This document shows positions 17,615 to 27,297 of a stretch of 64,000 nt of DNA, one piece after another (the stretch's first letter is position 1; each line of letters starts with the position of its first letter). The position numbers and the translations under genes were made by a program. The notes under the pieces are model-generated. The model had not been told where the DNA came from and searched no databases. It saw only the letters and a list, made by a program, of their open reading frames with translations. The DNA is from DASQZK01 sp963809925 (GTDB lineage: Bacteria; Bacteroidota; Bacteroidia; Bacteroidales; GCA-2748055): NCBI GenBank assembly GCA_963809925.1, contig CAWELH010000010.1, positions 434,001 through 498,000 on the forward strand, in the 5' to 3' direction.

Positions 17615-18391
17615 ATGGGAAAATCTGTCAGAATCATTTCATGGAATGTTAATGGTATCCGTGCCATGGTGACAAAGGGTTTATACGATATAGTAAAAGA
17701 AATGGATCCTGATATTTTTTGTGTGCAGGAGACGAAGGCCCCTGAAGAAATCATTCAGGACATCTCAAAAGAAATGATTGGATATAAAGCGTATTCAAAT
17801 TCAGCAGTTAAAAAAGGGTATTCCGGGACGGCTATATTCACCAGGATTAATCCGCTATCGCAGTCAAATGGCATTGGTACGGACGAACATGATCAGGAAG
17901 GTCGGATCGTCACTGTCGAATATGATAAATTTTATCTTGTGAACGCCTATATCCCGAATTCAGGAATGGGGTTGAAAAGACTGGATTATCGAAAAGTATG
18001 GGATAAGGCTTTGCTGGAATTTTTAAAAGAACTTGACAGGAAAAAGCCGGTGATCTTTACCGGTGATTTTAATGTAGCCCATGAACCAATTGATCTGGCA
18101 CGGCCCAAACAGAATTACAATAAGACGGCCGGATATTCCCAGACAGAGATCGATGGTTTCAAAAATCTTCTGAATGCCGGATTTATTGACACATTCCGAT
18201 CCTTAAACAAGGATGTAGTGCAGTATACATTCTGGAACCAGCGATTTAACGCCAGGGCAACGAATGTAGGCTGGAGGATCGATTACTTCCTTGTCAGCAA
18301 AGCTTTGATCGGCCAGGTAAAAAGCTCATTTATGATGGGAGATATTATGGGTTCTGATCATTGCCCTGTTGGCCTTGAAATCGAGATCTGA
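17615..18391 (+). CDS. xth: Exodeoxyribonuclease III (AP endonuclease)
   Basis: A 258-residue enzyme of the EEP superfamily that cuts DNA 5' of abasic sites and removes 3' blocking groups in base excision repair. The active-site motifs are all present: SWNVNGIRA at the N-terminus, CVQETK with the metal-binding glutamate, FTGDFNVAHEPIDLA, WRIDYFLVS and the terminal GSDHCP with the catalytic histidine. The length is normal for the family. It is followed 72 bp later by a TolB-like gene, and no operon partner is evident. Confidence 0.95.
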   Translation: MGKSVRIISWNVNGIRAMVTKGLYDIVKEMDPDIFCVQETKAPEEIIQDISKEMIGYKAYSNSAVKKGYSGTAIFTRINPLSQSNGIGTDEHDQEGRIVTVEYDKFYLVNAYIPNSGMGLKRLDYRKVWDKALLEFLKELDRKKPVIFTGDFNVAHEPIDLARPKQNYNKTAGYSQTEIDGFKNLLNAGFIDTFRSLNKDVVQYTFWNQRFNARATNVGWRIDYFLVSKALIGQVKSSFMMGDIMGSDHCPVGLEIEI

Positions 18392-18463
18392 TGCCGTTTT
18401 CCAACTTCTCCGGATTTTAAAAAATTAACTCGTATTCATGATATTAACTTCATTTACAATACC

Positions 18464-19990
18464 ATGAAATCTACAACTATGAATTTACTGCACAGGAATA
18501 TGGCTATCCTTTTAATTCTCATTATCATCGTACCTGAAGCCATAGCCCAAAACGAAAAACAAGGTATTTTTAGTAACAGCACTGATATTGGACAGGTGAA
18601 ACTGGCGGGAGGAGCAGATTTTAACGCAGAAGACCAAACCTATACAGTCACTGGAGCAGGCGAGAACATGTGGTTTGGTAAAGATGAATTTCATTTTGTA
18701 TGGGTGGCGGTTGAAGGTGATTTTCTCATGCGGGCCCATATGAAATTTAAAGGTGAAGGAGTTAATCCTCACCGTAAAATGGGGCTCATGATTCGTGACA
18801 GCCTCACTACAGGATCGCCACAGGCAAGTGCAGTGATACATGGCGATGGCTTGACATCCCTTCAGTATCGACTACGTTCAGGTGCCGACACGGAAGAACG
18901 TAAATCGGAACTTTCCGGGCCAGATGTTATTCAAATTGAACGAAGAGGAAACCAGATCATCATGTCTGCCGCAATTTCCGGACAGCTCTTTGATACAGTC
19001 AAATGTAACGCACTGAAATTGAATGAAAAGCTTTATATTGGATTGTTTGTTTGTTCCCATGATCCCGACGTTCGTGAGTCAGCTGTATTTGAAAATGTAA
19101 GAATAGTATATCCGGCAAGCTCCGAACTGGTACCTTACAGGGATTACCTGGGCAGTAACCTGGAAATTATGGATATTGAGTCGGGCCGAAGGAAAGTTAT
19201 TTACTCGGTCCCCTACTCTATCCAGGCACCGAACTGGACCATGGATGCCAATAGTTTGATTTTTAACAGCAACGGCTTAATTTACGCCTATGACCTTGGC
19301 TCAGGAAACATCGGGCAAATAAACACAGGCAAGTGCAAAAGTAACAACAATGATCACGTACTCTCCTTCGACGGTACAATGCTTGGGATCAGCAATTATA
19401 GTTCCAAACTAAAGACTTCATTGGTATATACCGTTCCCTTGAGCGGGGGCCGTCCGTTACAGGTAACAAAGAAGGGTCCATCCTACCTTCACGGATGGTC
19501 GCCGGATGGCAATGACTTAATATACACTGCACAACGCAATGATAATTTCGATATCTATAAGATCCCGGCCAACGGCGGCGATGAAGTAAGGCTCACGGAT
19601 GCATCTGGTTTGGATGACGGCTCAGAGTACAGCCCGGATGGCAGCTATATTTACTTTAATTCCAGCCGTACAGGTACAATGCAGATCTGGCGGATGATGC
19701 CTGACGGAAGTGACCAGGAACAGCTCACATTCGACAACCTGAACGATTGGTTTCCTCATGTTTCTCCCGATGGAAAATGGATCATTTTTATCTCCTTTGG
19801 CAATGATGTGGACGCACAGGATCATCCTTTCTACAAACATGTGTATATACGGAAAATGCCGGCTGAAGGAGGCAAAGTACAAGTAATTGCCTATTTATAC
19901 GGAGGACAGGGTACGATGAATGTCCCAAACTGGTCGCCCGATGGGAAGAAGATAGCTTTTGTTAGCAATACGGGGATCAGAGAAGAATAA
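18464..19990 (+). CDS. Secreted TolB-like beta-propeller protein with N-terminal lectin-like domain
   Basis: A 508-residue exported protein. The signal peptide ends at about residue 28 (EAIAQ); a second ATG five codons downstream is an equally good start. Residues about 35-215 resemble a concanavalin-like (DUF1349-type) domain with MWFGKDEFHFVWVAVEGDF. From about 225 there is a TolB-like propeller, with blades marked by WSPDGNDLIYT, YSPDGSYIYFNSSRTG, VSPDGKWIIF and NWSPDGKKIAFVS. It carries no Pal-binding operon context, so it is not TolB itself. The role may be carbohydrate or peptide binding in the periplasm. It converges with the nuo operon. Confidence 0.8.
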   Translation: MKSTTMNLLHRNMAILLILIIIVPEAIAQNEKQGIFSNSTDIGQVKLAGGADFNAEDQTYTVTGAGENMWFGKDEFHFVWVAVEGDFLMRAHMKFKGEGVNPHRKMGLMIRDSLTTGSPQASAVIHGDGLTSLQYRLRSGADTEERKSELSGPDVIQIERRGNQIIMSAAISGQLFDTVKCNALKLNEKLYIGLFVCSHDPDVRESAVFENVRIVYPASSELVPYRDYLGSNLEIMDIESGRRKVIYSVPYSIQAPNWTMDANSLIFNSNGLIYAYDLGSGNIGQINTGKCKSNNNDHVLSFDGTMLGISNYSSKLKTSLVYTVPLSGGRPLQVTKKGPSYLHGWSPDGNDLIYTAQRNDNFDIYKIPANGGDEVRLTDASGLDDGSEYSPDGSYIYFNSSRTGTMQIWRMMPDGSDQEQLTFDNLNDWFPHVSPDGKWIIFISFGNDVDAQDHPFYKHVYIRKMPAEGGKVQVIAYLYGGQGTMNVPNWSPDGKKIAFVSNTGIREE

Positions 19991-20015
19991 ACCCCTTTAC
20001 GATCAGGAGGGTTTT
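19989..20015. terminator. Weak bidirectional terminator candidate between TolB-like gene and nuoN
   Basis: AAACCC (19989-19994) pairs with GGGTTT (20009-20014) between the convergent genes. The stem has six pairs and the flanking T-runs are short. Confidence 0.3.
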
Positions 20016-20022
20016 AACCATC

Positions 20023-21453
20023 TCAGAAAGTAGAATTGATCATACTTACGAGATGAAGCAAGGCTGACGGGTATACACCTATTATAATGAGCAGAGCGCT
20101 GAGAACAACGAATACTGCAGCCTGCAGAGGAGAAGAAGTCTGTACTTCTTCAGCACTTACCACATTCTCCCGGTTGGTGAACATAAAGACCACAATCCTC
20201 AGATAATAGAAAAGTCCGATTGTACTGCTGATCACAAGTATTATTACAAGCCACCAAAGACTGCCTTTTACACCGGCAAACAATATATAAAACTTACTTA
20301 CGAAGCCGGCGGTAAGTGGTAATCCGGCCAGGGAAAACAACATGATCGTGAATGCGGCGGCAATCCAAGGTTTTCTCCAGAATAAGCCCTTGAAATCGTC
20401 AATAAAGGATGCATCGGAATCTATACCCGAAAGATGGCTTACAATGCCGAATGATCCGGTTATAGTAATGACATATGCTATGAGGTAAAACGCGGATGCC
20501 TGAATGGCGAGATCACCTGCTGCCAGAAATGCCACCAAGAGATAACCAAGGTGAGCAATGGAAGAGAAGGCAAGAATTTTTTTAACATTTTTCTCAGTAA
20601 GTGCCAGTATATTCCCGGTTAACATCGACGCTGCTGAGATAATTGCCAGAAAGAGCATTACTGAGGAGAGGGAATATGCATTGGATTCAGAGATGAAGCG
20701 CAACAGAAAAGCAAAAACGCCGGCTTTTGAAACTGTAGCGACCAGAGCGCTTACAGGAGCAGGTGCACCCTCATATACATCCGGTGTCCACATATGAAAG
20801 GGAACCAGTGCCAGTTTAAAACCGATACCACCCAGCATGAAAGCATACCCCGAGAGGGCTATGAAGTCCTGATCGGCTTGTGATATAAATTTTCCAAGCT
20901 CAGGAAAATACATAGTTCCGGAAGATGAATAGACCAGTGCCATACCAAAAAGTATCAATGCAGAGGAAACGGCTGCGAGGATGAGGTATTTAAGTCCCGC
21001 TTCTATCGACTGTTCACGCTCCCGTAAAAAAGCCAGCAGGACATAAAGTGAAGTACTCAGTAATTCGAGCCCAAGGAAAAAACTGATGAAATGCCGGCTT
21101 GAAACCAGAATGATTGCCCCGGTAGTGGCAAGGAGCAGGAGAATGTAATATTCTTCAATATCTTCAGCCCTCTTTTCAATATAAGGGTGTGAGATGAGAA
21201 GGACGATAGCCGAGGCAAAAATAATCATGCCGGTAAACAATATGCTGAACTGATCTATTACCAGAAGCCTTGCGATTTCTATTGGATTTTTCTCCTGAAA
21301 AAAGAGAGAGATAAATGCAGCAGCCAGAAAAGCAAATGCCAGAATCGCGGTTAGCAGGTGATTTCTTTTTATTGCTATGGAAAGAAGGAGCAGTATTGCA
21401 CCCGAAGCAATAATGATCACGGGTAGCAGCGCCAATAATTCCCGCATATTCAT
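20023..21453 (-). CDS. nuoN: NADH-quinone oxidoreductase subunit N
   Basis: A 476-residue, roughly 14-helix membrane subunit, one of the three antiporter-like proton channels of complex I. The conserved stretch GGIGFKLALVPFHMWTPDVY (about 215-234) holds the central lysine and is the family signature. Further along, the KNVKKILAFSSIAHLGY segment carries another buried lysine. It is the last gene of the operon and overlaps nuoM by 4 bp (21450-21453), which suggests coupled translation. Length is normal. Confidence 0.96.
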   Translation of the reverse strand: MNMRELLALLPVIIIASGAILLLLSIAIKRNHLLTAILAFAFLAAAFISLFFQEKNPIEIARLLVIDQFSILFTGMIIFASAIVLLISHPYIEKRAEDIEEYYILLLLATTGAIILVSSRHFISFFLGLELLSTSLYVLLAFLREREQSIEAGLKYLILAAVSSALILFGMALVYSSSGTMYFPELGKFISQADQDFIALSGYAFMLGGIGFKLALVPFHMWTPDVYEGAPAPVSALVATVSKAGVFAFLLRFISESNAYSLSSVMLFLAIISAASMLTGNILALTEKNVKKILAFSSIAHLGYLLVAFLAAGDLAIQASAFYLIAYVITITGSFGIVSHLSGIDSDASFIDDFKGLFWRKPWIAAAFTIMLFSLAGLPLTAGFVSKFYILFAGVKGSLWWLVIILVISSTIGLFYYLRIVVFMFTNRENVVSAEEVQTSSPLQAAVFVVLSALLIIIGVYPSALLHLVSMINSTF

Positions 21454-23048
21454 GGCCTCCCTCCTTTCTCTTTACGTACTTGGAGATTATATTCTGAGTT
21501 TTTTGCAGGATTCATGGTTCTGATTTTGAAGGGATATTTTTCGAACTGATATGATTTCTGTCGATCCTGTTCAATACTCATTGCCGTTCCATTTTGATGC
21601 TTAATGGTTACCGGAACACCGAGTGTTTTGTATACTGGTTTTGGATAAATGCCGAGGAATACCAGGGGTATAAGCAAAGCTCCCAGAATAAGAGCTTCTC
21701 TCAGGTTGATATCCGCGACAGTCTTTTTTCCTGATTTCGGGCCAAAAAATACTTTCTGTACGATCCTGAGTGCGTAAATGGCTGAGGCAATGAGCCCGAA
21801 ACTTGCAAGTATGGACATCACCGGAAGACTTTGATAACTGCCAAGTAATATGGCAAATTCAGCTACGAAATTTGCCAGCCCCGGAAGGCCGAGTGATGCC
21901 ATAGCAAAGACCATACCCAGGCTGCCCAGTCCCGGCATATCTGTCCAAAGGCCGCCCATCCTTTCAAAATCACGGGTATGTATTCGTTCCTGGATGATGC
22001 CTGCAATGATAAATAGTGCCCCGGTACTCAATGCATGGGCAATGATCTGCATTATCACGCCCTGCATGGCTATGGGGTTAAATGAATAAATGCCCAGGAC
22101 GATGAATCCCATATGGCTAATGCTGGTATATGCCACCAGGCGTTTAAGATCCGTTTGTGCAAAAGCCAGCTTTGCCCCGTATAGGATACCAGCCACTCCA
22201 ACTATCATTGCATAGGGGGCAATAGAAACTGAAAGATGGTGGAAGAGCGGCAAAACAAACCGGATGATTCCATACGCCCCGGTTTTCAGCATAAGACCGG
22301 CGAGAATAAGACTCCCGGCCGTAGGGGCTTCGGTATGTGCATCGGGAAGCCATGAATGTACAGGGATTACAGGCAGTTTTACTGCGAAAGCCAGCAGAAA
22401 ACCTGTCATGAGCAGTGCCGTCATGCCGGGTGAGGCGGAAAAGCCGGCCAGATCGGAGATATCAAAACTGTATACACCGGTCGAACGCCCATTCAGAAAA
22501 TATATCCCAAGTATGGAGAGCAACATAAGAAGACCGCTGCCCTGTGTGAAAAGAAAAAATTTATACGCAGCGTATATCCTGTTTTCGTGCCCCCAAATAG
22601 CAATAAGGAAATACATCGGTATAAGCATGACTTCCCAGAAGAAGTAAAACAAGAACAGGTCCATGGCAACGAAAACACCGGAGATTCCGGCCAGGAGAAA
22701 CAACAGGTTAAAATGAAAGAAACCGGTTCTGTGATTGATCTCCTTCCAGGATATGAGTACGGAGAGCACGCCCAGGAACTGTGTAAGAAACAGCATCAAA
22801 AGACTTAATCCATCCATGGCCAGGTGAAAGTGAATTCCCAACTGGGGTATCCAGTCAGCATTGAACTCAACAGCCCAGCTGCTACTGCCAGAGTCATACA
22901 GACCTGTCCACAATACGATCATCGTTATAGTACTGATCAGTAATGATGTCAGTGCAACCCAGCGAGGAGCATTTTTACTCCATTGTCCGGCAATCCAGGA
23001 TATAAATCCTGAAACCATTAAAAATATTATTAACCAGAAAAGTATCAT
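21450..23048 (-). CDS. nuoM: NADH-quinone oxidoreductase subunit M
   Basis: A 532-residue antiporter-like subunit of complex I that carries protons across the membrane. The signature KLPVIPVHSWLPDAHTEAP is present in the middle of the chain, and the key glutamate in the TM5 region follows FYFFWEVMLIPMYF. About 45 charged residues at the C-terminus extend beyond the last helix. The gene overlaps nuoL by 4 bp at its start and nuoN by 4 bp at its end. Confidence 0.97.
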   Translation of the reverse strand: MILFWLIIFLMVSGFISWIAGQWSKNAPRWVALTSLLISTITMIVLWTGLYDSGSSSWAVEFNADWIPQLGIHFHLAMDGLSLLMLFLTQFLGVLSVLISWKEINHRTGFFHFNLLFLLAGISGVFVAMDLFLFYFFWEVMLIPMYFLIAIWGHENRIYAAYKFFLFTQGSGLLMLLSILGIYFLNGRSTGVYSFDISDLAGFSASPGMTALLMTGFLLAFAVKLPVIPVHSWLPDAHTEAPTAGSLILAGLMLKTGAYGIIRFVLPLFHHLSVSIAPYAMIVGVAGILYGAKLAFAQTDLKRLVAYTSISHMGFIVLGIYSFNPIAMQGVIMQIIAHALSTGALFIIAGIIQERIHTRDFERMGGLWTDMPGLGSLGMVFAMASLGLPGLANFVAEFAILLGSYQSLPVMSILASFGLIASAIYALRIVQKVFFGPKSGKKTVADINLREALILGALLIPLVFLGIYPKPVYKTLGVPVTIKHQNGTAMSIEQDRQKSYQFEKYPFKIRTMNPAKNSEYNLQVRKEKGGRP

Positions 23049-24922
23049 ATGAACACACTTATTGTAAATCCGATGATTATTCCGATCACGATAAAGGCCA
23101 GGTACCAGCGTAATTTGCCGTTTTGAGTGATGATCAATCCGTTATGAAGTGTAATCATCAGGGAAGCCAGACCGGTATAGATCCGGTCGATAAAGTCCTT
23201 TCTGTTTAGGTTTGCAAGACGGACAACCGGGTATACAAACAACAGGTTATAGAGGTCATCAAATCGCCATCCGTTAAACCATAACTGGTAGAAAAAACGA
23301 CCTGCAGGTTTTTGTTTCCAGGCGTAAACCCTTCCCGGGATTTTGATATAAAGATAATAAGCAAGAAGAATCCCTGCGATAGCTGTCAGCCCGGATACAA
23401 CTTTCAGCAGCAGGTCGGGACCTTCGGCAATTTCGCCGGAAAATGCGGGAAGGCTGAAATGCATGAATGCGGTAAATCCATGTCTGGACGAAAGGTTGAT
23501 ATACCCTCCAATGATAGAAAGTATTGCAAGGGTGATCAGAGGAATGTTCATCAGGGGAGACTTGTCTCCGGTGGGTTCTGTCTTAGCCTTACCATAAAAA
23601 GTAATGAAAACCATTCTGAACGTATACAACCCAGTCAAACCTGCCCCGATTATCCCGGCTATCCAGAGGATTGTTCCACCTGAAGGACTGGCAAAGGTCT
23701 CACTCAGAATCAAATCCTTACTGAAGAATCCGGCCGTCACCAAAGGGAGTGCAGACAATGAAGCCGCACCGGCGAGAAAGGTATAAAATACCAGGGGCAT
23801 TTTTTTACGCAATCCACCCATCTTGAACATATTATGCTCGTGATGTAGATTGATGATGATCGAACCTGCTGCCAGGAAGAGCAATGCCTTAAAAAAAGCA
23901 TGGATGAAAAAGTGGAAAATGGCTGCAGACCATGCTCCCACTCCAAGGGCAAGGAACATATAACCTATTTGGGAGATGGTGGAATACGCCAGGACACGTT
24001 TTATGTCTTTTTGAACAAGGGCACTAAAGCCAGCAAGAAGGAGGGTCACCGCCCCAATAATTGCAACAAGGGTCATCACCTTTGGTGCCAGGATAAAGAG
24101 AACATGCGTGCGGGCGATAAGATAAACTCCTGCAGTGACCATGGTGGCCGCATGGATCAGTGCGCTTACAGGTGAAGGGCCCGCCATAGCATCTGGCAGC
24201 CAGGTCTGTAAGGGTAACTGCGCTGATTTCCCGACAGCTCCACCAAGCAATAGTAGGGCTGCGATTGCAGGTTCCGGAGAACCGGTTGCCCAGACTTCGC
24301 CGGCGGTCCGCATGATTTCGTGAATATTCAGCGTTCCGAATGCCCTGTAGAGAAAAAACAGGCCTATTGCCATGGCTGTATCGCCGATTCTGGTGACAAT
24401 AAAGGCTTTTCTGGCGGCATAGCCGTTTTCAGGATCCTTATACCAGAAGCCGATAAGCAGGTAAGAACACAGGCCAACTCCTTCCCAGCCCAGGTATAGC
24501 AGGAGAAGATTATCAGCCATGACCAGGATAAGCATGGAAGCTGTAAAAAGGTTCATCCAGGCAAAGAACCGGCCAGCACCTTCTTCATCCTTCATAAATG
24601 CTAATGAATACAAATGGATCAGAAAGCTCACAAAGGTGACAATAAAAATGAACACAATGGAAAGGGAGTCGAGGAAGAATCCGATCTGAACAGTTAATCC
24701 AGGCATATCGAACCAGGTCCAGAGCCGGCTGACAATATCATTTTCTCCCGGTGACCGGTTAAGAAATGCAATTCCGGCAGCCAGCGTGAACAGAGCGCTC
24801 AAACCCACGGAAATAACCCCTGTCAAAACGGCTGCCTTCTTACTGATTATTTTGCCCAACAAGCTGATAATGATAAATCCGGCAAGGGGCAAAAAGGGTA
24901 TGATCCATAACTCATCAAGCAT
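23045..24922 (-). CDS. nuoL: NADH-quinone oxidoreductase subunit L
   Basis: A 625-residue subunit, the most distal proton channel of complex I. The core is recognisable by LLYLGWEGVGLCSYLLIGFW with the conserved glutamate (about 145) and by SAQLPLQTWLPDAMAGPSPV with the central lysine-region motif. A long lateral helix and anchor helix form the C-terminal part. Neighbouring genes are nuoK (5 bp upstream) and nuoM (4-bp overlap). Size matches the family. Confidence 0.97.
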   Translation of the reverse strand: MLDELWIIPFLPLAGFIIISLLGKIISKKAAVLTGVISVGLSALFTLAAGIAFLNRSPGENDIVSRLWTWFDMPGLTVQIGFFLDSLSIVFIFIVTFVSFLIHLYSLAFMKDEEGAGRFFAWMNLFTASMLILVMADNLLLLYLGWEGVGLCSYLLIGFWYKDPENGYAARKAFIVTRIGDTAMAIGLFFLYRAFGTLNIHEIMRTAGEVWATGSPEPAIAALLLLGGAVGKSAQLPLQTWLPDAMAGPSPVSALIHAATMVTAGVYLIARTHVLFILAPKVMTLVAIIGAVTLLLAGFSALVQKDIKRVLAYSTISQIGYMFLALGVGAWSAAIFHFFIHAFFKALLFLAAGSIIINLHHEHNMFKMGGLRKKMPLVFYTFLAGAASLSALPLVTAGFFSKDLILSETFASPSGGTILWIAGIIGAGLTGLYTFRMVFITFYGKAKTEPTGDKSPLMNIPLITLAILSIIGGYINLSSRHGFTAFMHFSLPAFSGEIAEGPDLLLKVVSGLTAIAGILLAYYLYIKIPGRVYAWKQKPAGRFFYQLWFNGWRFDDLYNLLFVYPVVRLANLNRKDFIDRIYTGLASLMITLHNGLIITQNGKLRWYLAFIVIGIIIGFTISVFI

Positions 24923-24927
24923 ATCAG

Positions 24928-25236
24928 TTAACCTTTAATTTTATCAGCCTCATCGGAGTCAAGGCTTTTAAACCTGTGGTAAATTCTTAGTATCAATGCC
25001 AGTCCGATGGATACTTCTGCTGCGGCCATAGTAAGAATGAAGATAAACATGACCTGGCCATCGGGCTGCAACCATTTCGAACCGGCGAGGACAAATGCAA
25101 AGCCAGCAGCATTCAGCATGATCTCAATGGAGAGTAAAATGTAAACCAGGTTCCTCCGTACCATAGCACCCGTCAGCCCTACCAAGAATAAAGCTGCAGC
25201 TACGATCAGTCCGTATGCAACAGGTATATCGGTCAT
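24928..25236 (-). CDS. nuoK: NADH-quinone oxidoreductase subunit K
   Basis: A 102-residue, three-helix membrane subunit. The conserved glutamates of the proton path are visible in LLSIEIMLNAAGFAF (Glu38) and in the third helix AAAEVSIGLAL (about 70-80). The gene overlaps nuoJ by 4 bp and is 5 bp before nuoL. The length is typical. Confidence 0.96.
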   Translation of the reverse strand: MTDIPVAYGLIVAAALFLVGLTGAMVRRNLVYILLSIEIMLNAAGFAFVLAGSKWLQPDGQVMFIFILTMAAAEVSIGLALILRIYHRFKSLDSDEADKIKG

Positions 25237-25760
25237 TGGGTACCTCCCTTTAAATATCGGTGCTGAACAATTTTTTTACGTTTTCCAAGATGATAGGCCC
25301 CAAGTATTCCGGCTGTAATCAACAAACCTGATAGTTCCACCCCTATCACGTAGGGACCGAACAACGCCAGGCCAACCTGCGACGGGCTGATCTCGTGCCC
25401 GGCAGTATAATGTATGTCCGATCGTGCCAGGACAGAAAATACTTCCCCTGCCAAAATTGCACAGAGAATCACAGGTCCGATCCACACTCTTCCCCTCAGC
25501 CATATTTTTTCCTGCGCCTCTGATTCTTCTCCCAGATTAAGCATCATCACAACGAATACAAAGAGCACCATAATAGCCCCGGCATAGATAATGATCTCCA
25601 GGGCTGCCACGAAGGCTGCACCAAGTAAATAAAATATGAGAGCAACCGATAACAGGGATATTATCATGTATAACAGGGCACTAAATGCATTTTTTCTGCT
25701 GATTACCATGATACTGGAGAAGATGGCGACAGCTGAAGCGATGTAAAAGGCTGTGTTCAT
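25233..25760 (-). CDS. nuoJ: NADH-quinone oxidoreductase subunit J
   Basis: A 175-residue, five-helix membrane subunit. The TM3 motif EIIIYAGAIMVLFVFVVMML, which carries the conserved tyrosine and the pi-bulge glycine, is intact. It lies between nuoI and nuoK with 4-bp overlaps on both sides. The subunit takes part in coupling quinone reduction to proton movement. Confidence 0.96.
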   Translation of the reverse strand: MNTAFYIASAVAIFSSIMVISRKNAFSALLYMIISLLSVALIFYLLGAAFVAALEIIIYAGAIMVLFVFVVMMLNLGEESEAQEKIWLRGRVWIGPVILCAILAGEVFSVLARSDIHYTAGHEISPSQVGLALFGPYVIGVELSGLLITAGILGAYHLGKRKKIVQHRYLKGGTQ

Positions 25761-26272
25761 GGCAGAAGTGATTTTGGATCAACAGGTTTGTCCTCACGGA
25801 ATGCCTCGCCCTTATCTTTTCCTCCAATCGACATACCTGAGATCTTATAATAATTATAACCATGGTACTTGCCCTCACCGTCAATGAGGAGATCTTCCTT
25901 TTCGTATACCATGTTTTTACGGTTATATTCACTCATTTCTACGTCGGGGACGAGCTGAATAGCATATGTGGGACAGGCTTCCTCACAGAAACCGCAGTAT
26001 ATGCATCTCGAAAAATTTATCCTGAAGAATTCCGGATACCTTCTGCCGTTTTCATCTTCGGTAGCCTGCAGTGATATACAGTCGACAGGACAGGCTGCTG
26101 CGCAAAGGTAACAGCCCACACATCGTTCGCCTCCGTCGGGATCACGGCTGAGAATAATTCTTCCCCGGTACCTGGGTGGCAGTGTAATCTTTTCTTCAGG
26201 GTATTGAACCGTCACATTCTTCCTGAACAAATGAAGGAAGACTACCCAGATGCTTCTGACAAGACTAAACAT
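25757..26272 (-). CDS. nuoI: NADH-quinone oxidoreductase subunit I (2x[4Fe-4S])
   Basis: A 171-residue ferredoxin-like subunit that carries clusters N6a and N6b between NuoG and NuoB. Two cysteine motifs are complete: CVGCYLCAAACP and CIYCGFCEEACP. A short amphipathic N-terminus anchors it to the membrane arm. It is preceded by a 54-bp gap after nuoH and overlaps nuoJ by 4 bp. The C-terminal tail after the second motif is about 65 residues. Confidence 0.96.
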   Translation of the reverse strand: MFSLVRSIWVVFLHLFRKNVTVQYPEEKITLPPRYRGRIILSRDPDGGERCVGCYLCAAACPVDCISLQATEDENGRRYPEFFRINFSRCIYCGFCEEACPTYAIQLVPDVEMSEYNRKNMVYEKEDLLIDGEGKYHGYNYYKISGMSIGGKDKGEAFREDKPVDPKSLLP

Positions 26273-26326
26273 ATTACTTTCCCTTCTATTTTTTGTAATT
26301 ACCTGAATATTAATATTTTTACATTT

Positions 26327-27286
26327 TCATCCATTGACTAAAAGTACGATGGCGCCGGTAACCAGGATATTGATCAACGCTACCGGCAATAAAAATTTCC
26401 AGCCGTAACCGAGTAACTGGTCATATCTTGGTCTGGGGAGTGCTGCCCGCAGCAAAACAAAAAGTGTGATGAAAACACCTGTTTTCAGGAAAAACCAGAC
26501 AACACCGGGTAAGAAGGAAGGTCCCAGCCAACCGCCAAAGAAGAGCGTTGTGATGACGGACGACACGAGGACGATCCCTAAATACTCACCAACGAAGAAC
26601 ATACCGAATTTCATCCCCGAATACTCAGAGTGGTACCCAGCAATGAGTTCACTTTCTGACTCCGGGATGTCAAAGGGTATCCGATGTGTTTCGGCCACTC
26701 CGGCAATGAAAAAGACAACGAAGCCGGCAAACTGCGGGATGACATTCCACATTCCCCGCTGCGCCTCGACAATCTCATTTAGATTGAACGAATTGGCCAT
26801 CATAACCACACCCATCAGCGAGAGGCCCATGAACACTTCATAGGTAATCATTTGTGCTGCGCCTCTCATTCCTCCCAGCAAAGAATACTTGTTATTGGAA
26901 GCCCAGCCCGCAAGCACCAGGCTGTATGCACCAAGCGATGACATCGCCAGGAAAAACAGAAGTCCGACGTTCAGATCAAAAACCGATATTTTGGATGTAA
27001 ACGGGATAACTGTAAAACTCATTAATATGGTGAACATTGAAATGCCCGGAGCGACGACAAAAATGACTTTGCTGGCGAATGGCGGAATCCAGTCTTCTTT
27101 GAAAAATATTTTTATTACATCGGCGAGAGGCTGGAGTAGACCAAAAGGTCCGATTCTGTTCGGCCCATAGCGGTCCTGCCAGAAACCCAGCATCCGTCGC
27201 TCATACCAAATGAGTCCTGCCGCCAGTGAAAGCATAACTACCAGCACACCGGCTACGATCAGAATATATTGTAATGTAGTACTCAT
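26327..27286 (-). CDS. nuoH: NADH-quinone oxidoreductase subunit H
   Basis: A 319-residue, eight-helix subunit that forms much of the quinone-binding channel. The family motifs are present: ERRMLGFWQDRYGPNRIGP near the N-terminus and the AETHRIPFDIPESESELIAG loop with its conserved acidic residues, plus RYDQLLGYGWKFLLP at the end. It lies 11 bp after the nuoG stop. Confidence 0.97.
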   Translation of the reverse strand: MSTTLQYILIVAGVLVVMLSLAAGLIWYERRMLGFWQDRYGPNRIGPFGLLQPLADVIKIFFKEDWIPPFASKVIFVVAPGISMFTILMSFTVIPFTSKISVFDLNVGLLFFLAMSSLGAYSLVLAGWASNNKYSLLGGMRGAAQMITYEVFMGLSLMGVVMMANSFNLNEIVEAQRGMWNVIPQFAGFVVFFIAGVAETHRIPFDIPESESELIAGYHSEYSGMKFGMFFVGEYLGIVLVSSVITTLFFGGWLGPSFLPGVVWFFLKTGVFITLFVLLRAALPRPRYDQLLGYGWKFLLPVALINILVTGAIVLLVNG

Positions 27287-27297
27287 AGTACCATCTT